DNA of 64,000 nucleotides from Macrocystis pyrifera (taxonomy: Eukaryota; Sar; Phaeophyceae; Laminariales; Laminariaceae): positions 1,574,756 to 1,638,755 of the forward strand of contig JASSKH010000020.1 of the NCBI GenBank assembly GCA_031763025.1, written 5' to 3'. Position 1 is the first letter of the stretch. Every line of letters begins with the position of its first letter. Position numbers and translations under genes: made by a program. The notes under the pieces are model-generated. The model did no database searches. It saw nothing but the letters and a program-made list of their open reading frames with translations, and was not told the DNA's origin. Positions 37,355 through 47,780 of this stretch are shown one piece after another.

Positions 37355-39407
37355 TGATAGTATGCAACAGAGCGGTAAAATGGTGGGATGAAGGAGTGAA
37401 AGAGGCCAAAAGAGCAAGGAGAAAGGCACACGCAAGGTATACATCGAGTAAAACTTCGACAGCCAGAAAGAAAGTAAAAGAGATGGTAGAGAAGAAGAAG
37501 AAAGGGATATGGAAAGACGTAGTAAATAAAAAAAATGAAGACTTTGAGGGCGGGATGAAGCAGATGTGGGTAGGGATAAAAGGGATACTTGGCAGACAAG
37601 CAGGAGAGGCAGACACGGGAATAGCTACTCCAAGAGCACAGAACGGTAACATGGTTAGTAGTTCGAAGGGGAACAGGGAGGTACTAATAGAGCATTACCG
37701 AAAGCTAGGAACACCCACAGCCAACGAAACGTTCGATGCAGAATTCGAGAAGGGAATCAACGCGTGGGCAGAGGCGAACGTAGCTACATCAGAAAGGGAA
37801 GACAGTGATTCGGGAGGGTTACAGAGAGAGTTCACAAGGGAAGAGGTAAAGAAGTGTGTAGCTCAACTTAAGAATAGAAAGGCAGCAGGGGCAGATCAAA
37901 TAGTGAATGAATTTATGAAGTACGGGGGAGAAGGAATGCTTACCATGATGGTTATGTTGTATAACTGGATATGGAAAAACGAGTACGCACCTAGGAGGTG
38001 GAGAGAAGGAGTAGTAGTAAATTTATTCAAGAAAGGAGATAAGGCTGACCCGGGGAACTATAGAGGGATAACGCTACTAGGCACAGTAGGCAAAACATTT
38101 TGTAAGATTTTGAACGATAGAATGGGAACGATGATGGAGAAGGAAGACAAAATAAGCGAAGGACAAGCAGGGTTTAGGCCGAACCGTAGCTGCGTAGACC
38201 ATGTGTACAACTTAGGTAAGATTATTCAAGGTAGGAAAGACGCGGGACTAGCAACGTACTGATTATTTCTAGATGTGCAGCAAGCCTACGACACAGTATG
38301 GAGAAATGGATTGTGGAAAAAACTGTGGGAAATAGGAATCAGAGGAATATGTGGAGAATGATGAAAAAGATGACGGAATGTGCGAGAAGTGCTGTGATGC
38401 TGGACGGGGAAATATCGAAGTATGTTGATGTTTTACAAGATGTTGCACAGGGATGTACGTTGTCACCTAACTTATTCAAGATATATATTAACGACCCGAT
38501 AGTAGCAGTCGAGGGAGCAAGGCAGGGAGTCACGGTAGGGGAAGATACGGTGTCGGGATTGATGTTTGCGGATGACTTCGTGGGGATATCAGAAACACCC
38601 GAAGGATTGCCGAAACAAATAGAGAAGGCGCTAGAATACACCAGGAAATGGAGGGTGACGGCGAACGTCAAGAAATGCGCAGTAGTTGTTTGCAACGAAG
38701 ATAAGGTAATCCCGGTAAATTTCAGTTGGAAGTGGGGAGAAGATGAATTGCCGATCGTAGACCAGTATACATACCTTGACGTAGAGACCTCAAAAGACTG
38801 CTCTTGGGATACACATAAAGCAAAAGTAATAGGAAAGGGTAAGGCACAAGTAGGCAAGATGGATGCGATCCTAACAGACCCGAGCCTTGACACTAGGATT
38901 AAGAGATGTATCTTGATGAATGTGATAGTACCAAAGCTAGAATATGCAGGACAAGTATGGGGAGGGAACGCGAAACTCGTAAAACAGTTGGAAACAGTAC
39001 AAATGACAGCAGCTAAAAAAATCCTAAGATGCTCAAGTACGACTAGTAGTACAGTATTAAGAGCAGAACTGGGAATGCGCCCACTCAAGACAAATAGAGA
39101 CATGAGAAAGTTGAACTGGCAATATAAAGTAAGGAACATGCCAAAAACGAGGTTGCCAGCCATAGTTGATAAAGCTGTATGGGAGAAAGTATCAAATGGA
39201 CGAGCTGGAATAAGGTGGGATGGCGTAGTTGAGAAAGTATGGAAGGATCTAGGGGGAAACCAAGAAGAGATGTTGTCCGCCGGGAAGTTTGGGAGGTACA
39301 AGGCAGACGTAGAAGAAAGGATAGAAAGAAGGGAAAGGCTAGCGCTAAGAAACAAGGTGGAATCGGAAAAAAAAAAAAAACACTTGGAGATATACGGGGG
39401 GGATTGA
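37354..39407 (+). pseudogene. LINE reverse transcriptase domain (broken)
   Basis: Reverse transcriptase motifs follow in order: LKNRKAAGADQI, GNYRGITLLGTVGK, GQAGFRPNRSCVDHV, FLDVQQAYDTVW, QGCTLSPNLFKIYINDP and LMFADDFVGISE. The two-Asp active site FADD and the upstream DVQQAYD are kept. TGA at 38260-38262 interrupts just before DVQQAYD, and the frame shifts again near 38335. A conserved thumb-like part (YTYLDVETSKDCSWD, EYAGQVWGGN) follows. This copy cannot make an active enzyme as read. Confidence 0.9.
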
Positions 39408-39774
39408 GGGAAGGAATAGGAATGAAACGTATTTGCATGGCCCAATGGACTTCGCGAAAACGCTGAAACTGCGCTTTCGTGTAGGGGACCTGGACCTGCC
39501 AGAAAGAAGAAAGAGGTACACCAGTAGCCGGGAAGAGGAGGAAGTAGACGCACAGATGTGCCCGTGTGGCAAAGCAATAAAGAGTAGAACTCACCTAGTA
39601 AGAGAATGTGAAATATACAAGGAGGAACGGGATGTGGTAGAAGAGGAGATGAGGAAAATAGACGAATGTGACATGGAAGAGTTTGATACAATGAATAGCA
39701 GCGAGAAAACCATCGCTATCCTGGGAGATAGATGGTGGCCACAGGAGGCCAAACAGGAAGGGGATAAAGACTAG
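39408..39774 (+). pseudogene. LINE C-terminal zinc knuckle (broken from RT)
   Basis: The frame after the poly-A slip encodes FRVGDLDLPERRKRY, then MCPCGKAIKSRTHLVRECEI, a C-x-C-x8-H-x4-C cluster typical of LINE C-termini. It ends with RWWPQEAKQEGDKD and TAG. The knuckle is thought to bind RNA or DNA during target-primed reverse transcription. Confidence 0.8.
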
Positions 39775-39919
39775 CAAAACGTTTCTATGTAATTTATGGA
39801 AACAACGTAATGAGCGCCCAATTGTTGGAGGTGTCTCTAGTAGGAGTAGGAACGGTGCTCCGTCTCGAAAGGGATGCGTGGTCAATGGTCAAATGACTAA
39901 GGCAAGCAACAAATGAGTA

Positions 39920-39940
39920 CCCCCCCCCCCCCCCCCCCCC
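39920..39940 (+). repeat. Run of 21 C
   Basis: An uninterrupted C run lies between the end of the LINE and the second LINE fragment. Confidence 0.9.
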
Positions 39941-39949
39941 ACCTCCCCA

Positions 39950-40435
39950 TAGATATTTGCGGGTGACCTCGTGGGGATATCAGAAACACCCGAAGGGTTG
40001 AGAAAATAGATAGAAAAGGAACTAGAATACACTAGGAAATGGAGGGTAACGGCTAACGCCTAGAAAAGGGTAGTAGTTGTTTGTATCGAAGCTAATGCTA
40101 ACCACGTAAAACTTAGTTGGAAGTGGAGAGAAGATGAATTGTCATTCGTAGACCAGTGTAACGAAGCTAATGCTAACCACGTAAAAATTAGTTGGAAGTG
40201 GAGAGAAGATGAATTGTCATTCGTAGACCAGTATACGTACCTTGGCGTAGAGTTCTCAAGATAGTGCTCATGGGATACACATACGGCAAGATAGATCCGA
40301 CCCGAACAGACTCGCACCTTGAACCTAGGACTGCGATATGGATCTTGATGAATATGATAGCATCAAAGCTAAGACAAGCTGAAGAAGTATGGGAAGGGGA
40401 CCCGAAGCTCGTAAAACAGTCAGTAAATATCACGA
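39950..40435 (+). mobile_element. LINE reverse transcriptase fragment with 75-bp internal duplication
   Basis: It matches the LINE from about 38565 onward (GTGGGGATATCAGAAACACC, CTAGAATACACTAGGAAATG, GTCATTCGTAGACCAG) but is truncated at both ends and carries more stops. CGAAGCTAATGCTAACCACG occurs at 40087 and again at 40162, a 75-bp tandem duplication not present in the first copy. A deletion also removes part of the downstream region. Confidence 0.85.
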
Positions 40436-40939
40436 AGCACGCTCACGTGCGCTTTCACTTTTTCCTCTTTTTCTCGACGTCTCCGTCGTTGACTTTGACG
40501 GATGAGTTGCACTCAAACAAAACCGAAAACATCCGATATGTTTCATCACACCCCTGCTGTTAGATATACAGCTGCACCTCTGCATACCGTATGTCAGTCC
40601 AACGAAAAGTTCCTGGGTGGCTTCTTCGCCGGACACCACACGTGTATTTGCCTTCTTCACAGTTTCGTGGCTGATGTGTCGAAATCACAAACGCTATAAG
40701 GACGGCTCCTACGTTTGTGCGAAAAAAAAAAAACGTTCTGGGTACGTAATGTGCGTGGTATTTGGACGGTTACCGCAGCGTACGTTGTCGTTTATTAGCA
40801 TACCGTGACTAAGCCGGGGTAATACTAAGATGAAGCTCCTGTCGTCCGTCCTTGACATACGTTCTTTTTTCTCTTGCCGTTTCGTAGCTCGTCCGCGCAA
40901 CCGAAAACTTAGCTACACACGCGTACCGGGGGTATGACA
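40436..40939. other. Spacer, no gene seen
   Basis: Only short open frames without motifs; an A run lies near 40722-40734. I see nothing further to name. Confidence 0.4.
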
Positions 40940-41740
40940 CAACACACAGAGTTTACATTCCGCACCGCGGTAGTCCTGTATGTCCGAAGTTGCAAAACGA
41001 TTCTGACCCCGGATCAAACACTACTGGGATTGGTCCCCCAGGCCACATTGGTATGATAAAACACGCAGCGGTTACATTTTGCACCGCCGTGGTCCCGTAA
41101 CTCCGAACTACATGGCGATTCTGACCCCGTATAAACACTAGTGGGATTGCTCTCGAAAACCACATTGTTACGATACAACACGCAGTATTGACATTTCGCC
41201 CCGCTGTGGCCCTGTCAGTCCGAAGTGCATGGCGACTCTGACCCCGGGTCAAGCACTAGTGGGATTGCTCTAGAGCCCAGGCCACAATGGTATGATACAA
41301 CGCGCAGCATTTGCATTTCGCGCGGCCGTGATCGTTTCCGTCCGAAGTGCAAGGCGATTCTGACCCCGGACCAAACACTAGTGGGATTGCTCTCCCAGAC
41401 CACATGGATATAACACGCAGTATTGACATTTCACACCGCTGTGGTCCTGTCAGTCCGAAGTGCAAGGCGATTCTAACTCCGGATCAAGCACTAGTGGGAT
41501 TTCTCTCCCGGACCACATTGGTATCATACAACACGCAATATTTACATTTCGCACCGCCGGGGTCCTGTTAGTCCAAAAGGTTATGCGATTCCGACCCTGG
41601 ATAGATGAGCAGTGAGACTACTCTCCCAGACCACATTATTACGATACAACACGCAGTATTTACATTTCGCACCGCCGTGATCCCGTCAGTCCGAAGTGCA
41701 AGGCGATTCTGACCCCGGATAGAGCAGCAGTGGGATTGCT
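40940..41740 (+). repeat. Satellite: seven tandem copies of about 118 bp
   Basis: Each unit has CATTTCGCACCGCCGTGGTC, GTCAGTCCGAAGTGCA, GGCGATTCTGACCCCGG, CACTAGTGGGATTGCTC and ACGATACAACACGCAGTA. Units begin near 40951, 41069, 41187, 41308, 41422, 41541 and 41659. Units differ by scattered substitutions and small indels. Confidence 0.9.
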
Positions 41741-43889
41741 CGGCACTGACCCACCCGCCTCTTTCACGGGTTCACCTTTTCGTTGAGGGTACGTATGATA
41801 AAGAGAAAGAGCCGCGCTTGAGAACTAACAGCATCCAAAGCTTGCCACAAGTACCGGTGGCACCGTGCCGCGACATGCATCAGCTTTAAGCGTCCTGATA
41901 CTATTGTGCCTGGGTTGAAGGTTATGCCTCAACGATGCCTACTGACACAATAAAATACGGGCTTCCTACTTTACGCTGCCGTTCGGGACGAGACGTCTCT
42001 GTGCAAAAGGTCATGTTGTGAATATACACAGCTCTACCTTTTATATGTGATGGTTTGCTAAACTGTGCCTGGTACAGGTAGGACGCTACGTACCAACCCG
42101 TTTTGTTCCCCCGGTGACGTCGCAGCATAGCTCGTGGTTGGCTAGAGGCCGTCCCTCCCCCAGTGCCCCCCTTGAACTTGTATTTCACGTCGTTCTTCCT
42201 ATTCGCCCTTTTTCGGCTTGCACGGCCGATGCTAGTTAGGGAACCCTGCACGGCGAGCACATATGGCACATGCACAACACATAGCGCATACTGAAACTGG
42301 GATTTGCTTTTACGCGGCGGAACACCCTGTCAATGTACGCAACAGTTCCCGGGTAAAACAATTAAGTCTAGGTTCACCCAACTAAACCCAATCGTGCTTT
42401 ACTCGCGTGTTCGCAATTTTTACCTCACAACGAAACCCTCTGAGAACGTTAAAACAGATGTCAATCACACTGGTATGTCATATATGTAGTATTTACAAAA
42501 CCTAAAACGCGCCAGCCCCCCGTCCTCGTCAGCCCACAACATAGTGCGTGGCTTGCGCGATGTCGAACAGGTTTTCCTATTTCCCTCGTCATTTCGTGAT
42601 GGGCAGGGGCTGATACAACGTAGCCGGTATATGTATTCCGTGTCGCCGCCCGACGACGTGCTTCAAGCAGTTCGGTCTCAAGGCCTCTGAAGACACATTT
42701 ATTTACGAAATAATGCCGAACATCTGCGGGAATCAGTCAAAAACCTAAACTAGTGTGGCTGTAGCAGCAGCCTTCGTACCTTCCTTGGCTTCATACACGC
42801 GTGACGTAGATTCGGCCTACTTGACTGCCGTCGTTTCCACGGGATTCTTAGTACACGGCCGTCTCACTACACCAGCACCAATGCAGGGCTCATCTCTACG
42901 ACTTGGATCGTCGTGGGTGTGGGTCTGTTGTCCCTATACCTCATATCCTTGAAAAATAGTTTCAGAACGTCACACTGGGAACATGTTCACGGCAGTCGCA
43001 CCGCTCTGCCAATTATTAGAGCAGTGGGAAACAATATGGTCATCGCTTTCCCGACCTAATCCCGTGCCTCTTTCCGCCAACATACGAGGTATCTATCTAC
43101 CCGTTTTCGGTGACGGGTACGTGCTACGTACAAAACGGTCGCTGTTTCAACAAGCGCGGATACATGAAGGAACGCGAATACATCCAACGCACGCAACGTG
43201 CCCCTGGTAACGCTCCTCGACACCTGTTCGACATATGCCCTGTCAACCCACTGAGCAGGGAAATATTGTTGCGGGCACACACCGTGAGACATCTTTGTCC
43301 ATACCTGACGTTCTTTCGCCTTCTTGACATTGCGCTTTCGTAACGGATACATACGATTCGTACACACCAGAAAATCACATATCAACAGAGCGCAACACAC
43401 CGGGAAGGGTCGTTGGCGAAGCAAACCGACTGGTTTGACAGCTACTGTTCCAAGGAAGCCCATCCGGACCCAGTTCGACTCAACTCCGACCCTCTGCCCC
43501 CACTCAGTGGTCAATGTCAGGAAAACCCTGTTATATGAAGCACAAGGCGCACTCAACGCACCAGGGAGTGCGTAGTCAACGAGTACTTCGTTGCCCTCGT
43601 ATACCCAACCACACGATACGCCATGCGAGTTGTAGGGGCCACGTTTTCTTTCTCTGGACTACCAATGCATGTTTTCGCGACTGTCCTCTCTCGGAAGGCG
43701 GCTCGTTTGGCTTACAAGCTATTGCCCAACACTCCGCCGTCCATCAATATGTCAACAGTATGAACTATTTACCAATCAGAAGTTGGACCTCTGGCCTCAA
43801 CAATACGATATGGCAGCACCACCGGCAACACCAACACAGCCGAACTTCAGCAGCATTTGCTTACGGTTGGCGCGAAAACGGCTAAAGAT
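41741..43889. other. Spacer, no gene seen
   Basis: Short open frames on both strands overlap each other without recognisable motifs or splice context. No repeat recurs strongly. Confidence 0.4.
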
Positions 43890-45340
43890 GTTTCGAGAAC
43901 GCTTTCGAGCACGTGGGAGTGCCATACTTCAGCTTTTCTCTCGCCGAAAGGCTTTGATGGTCTCATCAATCCACACTACTGACTGAAGCCACTCCTCGCC
44001 CATTTCTACACGCAGAAAAATCAAAGGCAAGCACACTCTTGCGTAGACGCGCGATCTCTATGGCAACCAAACCATTTTCCAACAAAGAACTCCTATATAA
44101 ACGGTACGTGTACTGCAGTCTTTTTCCAAACTTAAACCCCTCGCGGGTGCGTACCGCTTCCCGAGCAACGTTGGTCTCTCTGGATGGCCCATACACCTCC
44201 GGGGGGGGGGGGGGGGGAGATCAAACCCGAAGATGGGCAAAACCCTCAAACCCAGCGGCCATCCATTGCGGACATCGCCTACGTCTTGAGACGGATTGAC
44301 GCCCGCTGAAAGCATGCATCCAAAAACACTACGCATATATACTACGTATTTACACTATGTGGTCCGCGCTACAAGGGGGGTGTAACCTATTGTTTACTGG
44401 GGCTCTTCGCTTGAGGGGCTCCACCACCTCACCCGAAACCGCCATTTAGAAGATGTTGAAACCTTCAAACCCTAGGACCAACCCTATGGCCGTAGTGGAC
44501 CGAAACCTATTCTGCCAAGCTCCCAAAAGGTGTACCAGGCAGTACCTCGGTTCAGGAGCTTCTTCGTCAGTCTGAAAAGCAATCGGTTTGGAGCACATGA
44601 TATGCCACACTTCAGCTCCTCTCTCCTCGGGTCGCTGCGACGACATTATTCCACGCTTTTGACCGAAGCCGTTTCTCGCTAAGTTCTGCAAAAAAACACA
44701 CTTTGTCAGCGCGACCTGTATGACATTTTAAATCCCTTCCAACAAATATACAACTCGCCACAAAAGGACAACTCGTTTATATACGGTACGCGTGCTGTCA
44801 TATCCTTTCCAAAAATTAAAAAACCTCCCGTGTGCGTACCGCTGCGAGGGCAACATGGGTCTCTCTTGATGGTCCATACCATTCCCGCGGGGGGGGGGCG
44901 GAGTCAAACCCAAAGATGGGTAAAAGCACCCTCAAATTCAGTGGTCGTCCATTGCAGATAATACCTATCTTTTAAGACGGTTTCACGCCGGCCGAAAACA
45001 TGTGTCCATAATCAGTTCCACGTATACATACATATGCAATATATACATATATATATGCAATATATACAAATATATACAATATATACATATATATATACCG
45101 ATACACTCTGTGGCCCGTGCTAGGATGGGGGTGCATGGTAATGTTTACTGGGGCTCTTCGCTTATGGAGCTCCACATACCTTATCTCAAAACCGGAATCG
45201 AGAAGCCGTTGAGACTTCAAACCTGAGGGCCACTCCTATGACCGGTGTACAACGCAACATACTGCGTAGCACTAAAAAAGGGAACCGGGCAGTAACTCGG
45301 TTCTGGAGATTCTACGTCAGTCTGAAAAACAATTGGCCGA
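43890..45340 (+). repeat. Diverged tandem duplication, unit about 0.7 kb
   Basis: Two direct units match over most of their length: TATAAACGGTACGTGTACTG (about 44096) with TATATACGGTACGCGTGCTG (about 44778), a poly-G tract in both (44200 and 44888), and TTTACTGGGGCTCTTCGCTT at 44393 and 45145. The second unit has gained an ATATAC microsatellite (about 45020-45100). No coding sequence is conserved between units. Confidence 0.85.
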
Positions 45341-45344
45341 GAGG

Positions 45345-46735
45345 TACTACCCGTATCGTTGCATCGTTCATGCTTTGAGTATTTATACATATCATGCGTA
45401 TATCATACGTATCGTATGTACCCTCCGTGTTTGCAGTACAGCTTTTGATAGTACCGCTGGTCGTTTTTTAATAGAACAAACAACGGATCTATCTTAGACT
45501 GCCCGCTTTCTGCCGCGCGTTCCCTTGCCATGACGGTCCCAACAGTTGCGTTCGACTGTTGGGCGACATGCTAGCCGGGTTTGTACCGGCAGCGGAATCT
45601 GCAGCCCCCATCAAGGCACTGGTCAGCCGTCACAGGACGCGGCAACTCCCTTCTACGCCAGCAGGAGCAACAGCGTCTCAACAAAAACACAAACTCGGCA
45701 TCAAGGCGGAAAACATATTTTACATGCTAGTACACGAAACAACAACCCAAGACTCTACTGTAGATCAGGACATCATAAAGATTATATATATGCGCATTTT
45801 TTAAACTACTGCTTGGTGATAGGAAATGTATCACGAGCTTGGAACCAATGGGCCCACAACAATGTCATCAAAACGTGAGCATTGGCGCGAACCGGGCATA
45901 AAATACGAAGCACGAACGCCTTTCAAGGCCGGGTGCCTTTGGAATGACATGTCCCCGCGGCAAGGATAAAGACGGCCCGAGTGAGTATGCTGGTACTCCG
46001 TGGACGCGTGCTACGATGGAGCTAGCACCCGATGTTGTTTGGAGCCAACCCATTGAAGAGCTTCATTCTTCACGAAAAACTAAAAATGACGAAAACATGC
46101 AGCCTTATGGCCATTATTATCGGACGCCGTTTTTTTTTCCCTTTATAGTGAAATAATTTCCAACTTCGTGAAAGTCAATTTTCCTGGTATATACTCCGCC
46201 TTCAGTTCCATTAGACATACGTACTTGCAAACCATTTCACACGTATGGAATTTCTGACTCTTTGATAAGAACGAGCCTTAACCCGATACGAAATCACGTG
46301 CCCTGGGTGCTAACGAAAACCACTGTGCGCCACCAATGGGATGCCGGGCAATTTCTCGGGGCAATATACCGCTACCGCAGCACTGGTGCGGCGGTAGGTA
46401 AATGTATGCCCCACAAAAACACGCCCTTGAACCTTCCCTAGATCTGACAACCACCCACAGCCACTTCACCCTCTACCACGTCTTGCTGTGCAGCTTTTTG
46501 GACCTGGGCCTAAACGTGTCCTCGAAAAAAGCTTTCACTTTACTACCGGAGCATTTTGAGCATCCTCCCGAGGGCTGGCCAAGGTCCTAATAAACGGACC
46601 AATGCACAAACCAGCGACGGGCCCCAACGGCGGGCGGGGGGAGGGGAAGCGTAAGGGCGTGTTAAAAGTGCAGTGCGGGGGATAGTGGGGTCGTGGAAGT
46701 TGTGCGGGGCGGGGAATGGCGCCAGGTTAGTGTTG
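45345..46735. other. Spacer, no secure gene
   Basis: One plus frame at 45559-45804 (MGDMLAGFVPAAESAAPIKA...) reads smoothly and ends at TAA, but it has no recognised domain or splice context. I do not call it a gene. Confidence 0.3.
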
Positions 46736-46739
46736 CGAC

Positions 46740-46995
46740 GGAACGAGGGGGGGGGGCGTACTCACAAAGCACCGTGAGGTCGTGCACAGCTTGACTCGGG
46801 GGGGGGCGGGGGGAGTGTACTCATTATCATGCATGGCCGTAGTCGGATTACCATGGACCCTCGCATCCCTACAATGTCGGGACGGAGCGCGTCGGGTTTT
46901 TACCGACGAGGCAGACATTTCTTGCACCAAGCGCGGAGTGTTGGGCGAGTCGCATGGAGGGTGAGCTGCATCCTACTAAGAACCGCTTTAGAGGC
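46740..46995 (+). repeat. GTCGG-hairpin dispersed repeat, best copy (copy 5)
   Basis: A G-rich start with two related ACTCA tracts is followed by ATCATGCATGGCCGTAGTCG, GTCGGGACGGAGCGCGTCGG and GTTTTTACCGACGAGGC (a small hairpin), CACCAAGCGCGGAGTG and GAGCTGCATCCTACTAAG. It is the reference for the family. Confidence 0.7.
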
Positions 46996-47396
46996 GTATT
47001 TTTTTGCATATGGGTGACAGCATCAATGAATTGATCTAATTTCTGGTGTGGGCACTTCCAGAGATAGCGATGGCTTTGCTATGAAACTGCCTCGTGGGCG
47101 CCTCACCATATACACACTACGTGATACGATCATCTCCCTTGTGCGGAATAGACGTTCTCCGCGCGCAAAAATGAACTGAATTGATCGCCAGCCGTGGTAA
47201 CCTCCAAAAAAACAAAAAAACGGTACCCTGGTCACGCAGTGAGAGGCGTGTTTTACAGGATCGTCGCCAACCGACACCAACCCAACCTATATATATACCA
47301 GGTATATAACATAGACGGGGGGGCGGGGGGTAAAGTGCACTCTGTGTAACTTCGCTTTGACGGCAGAAGGACGGACAACTTGTTAGCACCAGTAGC

Positions 47397-47410
47397 AGTA
47401 CTGTAGTAGC

Positions 47411-47481
<71 letters not shown>

Positions 47482-47557
47482 CAGTAGTAGTAGCAGTAGT
47501 AGCAGTAGTAGTAGTAGTAGTAGTAGTAGTGGCAGTAGTAGTAGTAGTAGTATTAGC

Positions 47558-47639
<82 letters not shown>

Positions 47640-47765
47640 TTAATGGTAGTAGTAGTAGTAGCAGTAGTAGTATTAATAGTAGTAGTTGGAGTAGCTAAAG
47701 TAGCAGTAGTGGTAGAGAGTAATAGTACAGGAGCAGTATTAGTAGTAGTACAGTAGATGTAGCAA
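47397..47765 (+). repeat. GTA (AGT/TAG) triplet microsatellite, about 370 bp
   Basis: Nearly pure GTA units with occasional GCA and ATA variants. Open frames through it (poly-Val on plus, poly-Thr on minus) are products of the repeat, not genes. Confidence 0.95.
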
Positions 47766-47780
47766 TAATAGCAGCAGCAC

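Larger units (their letters stand above)
35620..39917 (+). mobile_element. Non-LTR retrotransposon (LINE), decayed
   Basis: The element reads plus: an N-terminal basic region, an endonuclease/exonuclease/phosphatase-type endonuclease, a reverse transcriptase and a C-terminal zinc knuckle. This is the layout of APE-type LINEs, which nick the target and copy RNA in place. I count at least six lesions: a shift at the G run near 35840, TAG at 36039-36041, a shift near 36690, a stop/shift near 37352, TGA at 38260-38262, a shift near 38335 and a shift at the 14-A run 39367-39380. The codons are A- and G-rich, unlike the GH81 exons, consistent with a foreign mobile sequence. The 5' end is a guess; the 3' end is placed before the C run at 39920. 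Confidence 0.9.

Noticed and set aside
38339-39691. Minus-strand open frame of 450 codons
   Set aside because: It is antisense to the LINE reverse transcriptase, whose motifs are clear on plus. Low T content on the plus strand leaves the antisense frame open.
40940-41740. Regularly spaced repeats resembling a CRISPR array
   Set aside because: The 118-bp units are tandem with no unique spacers, and the DNA is eukaryotic.
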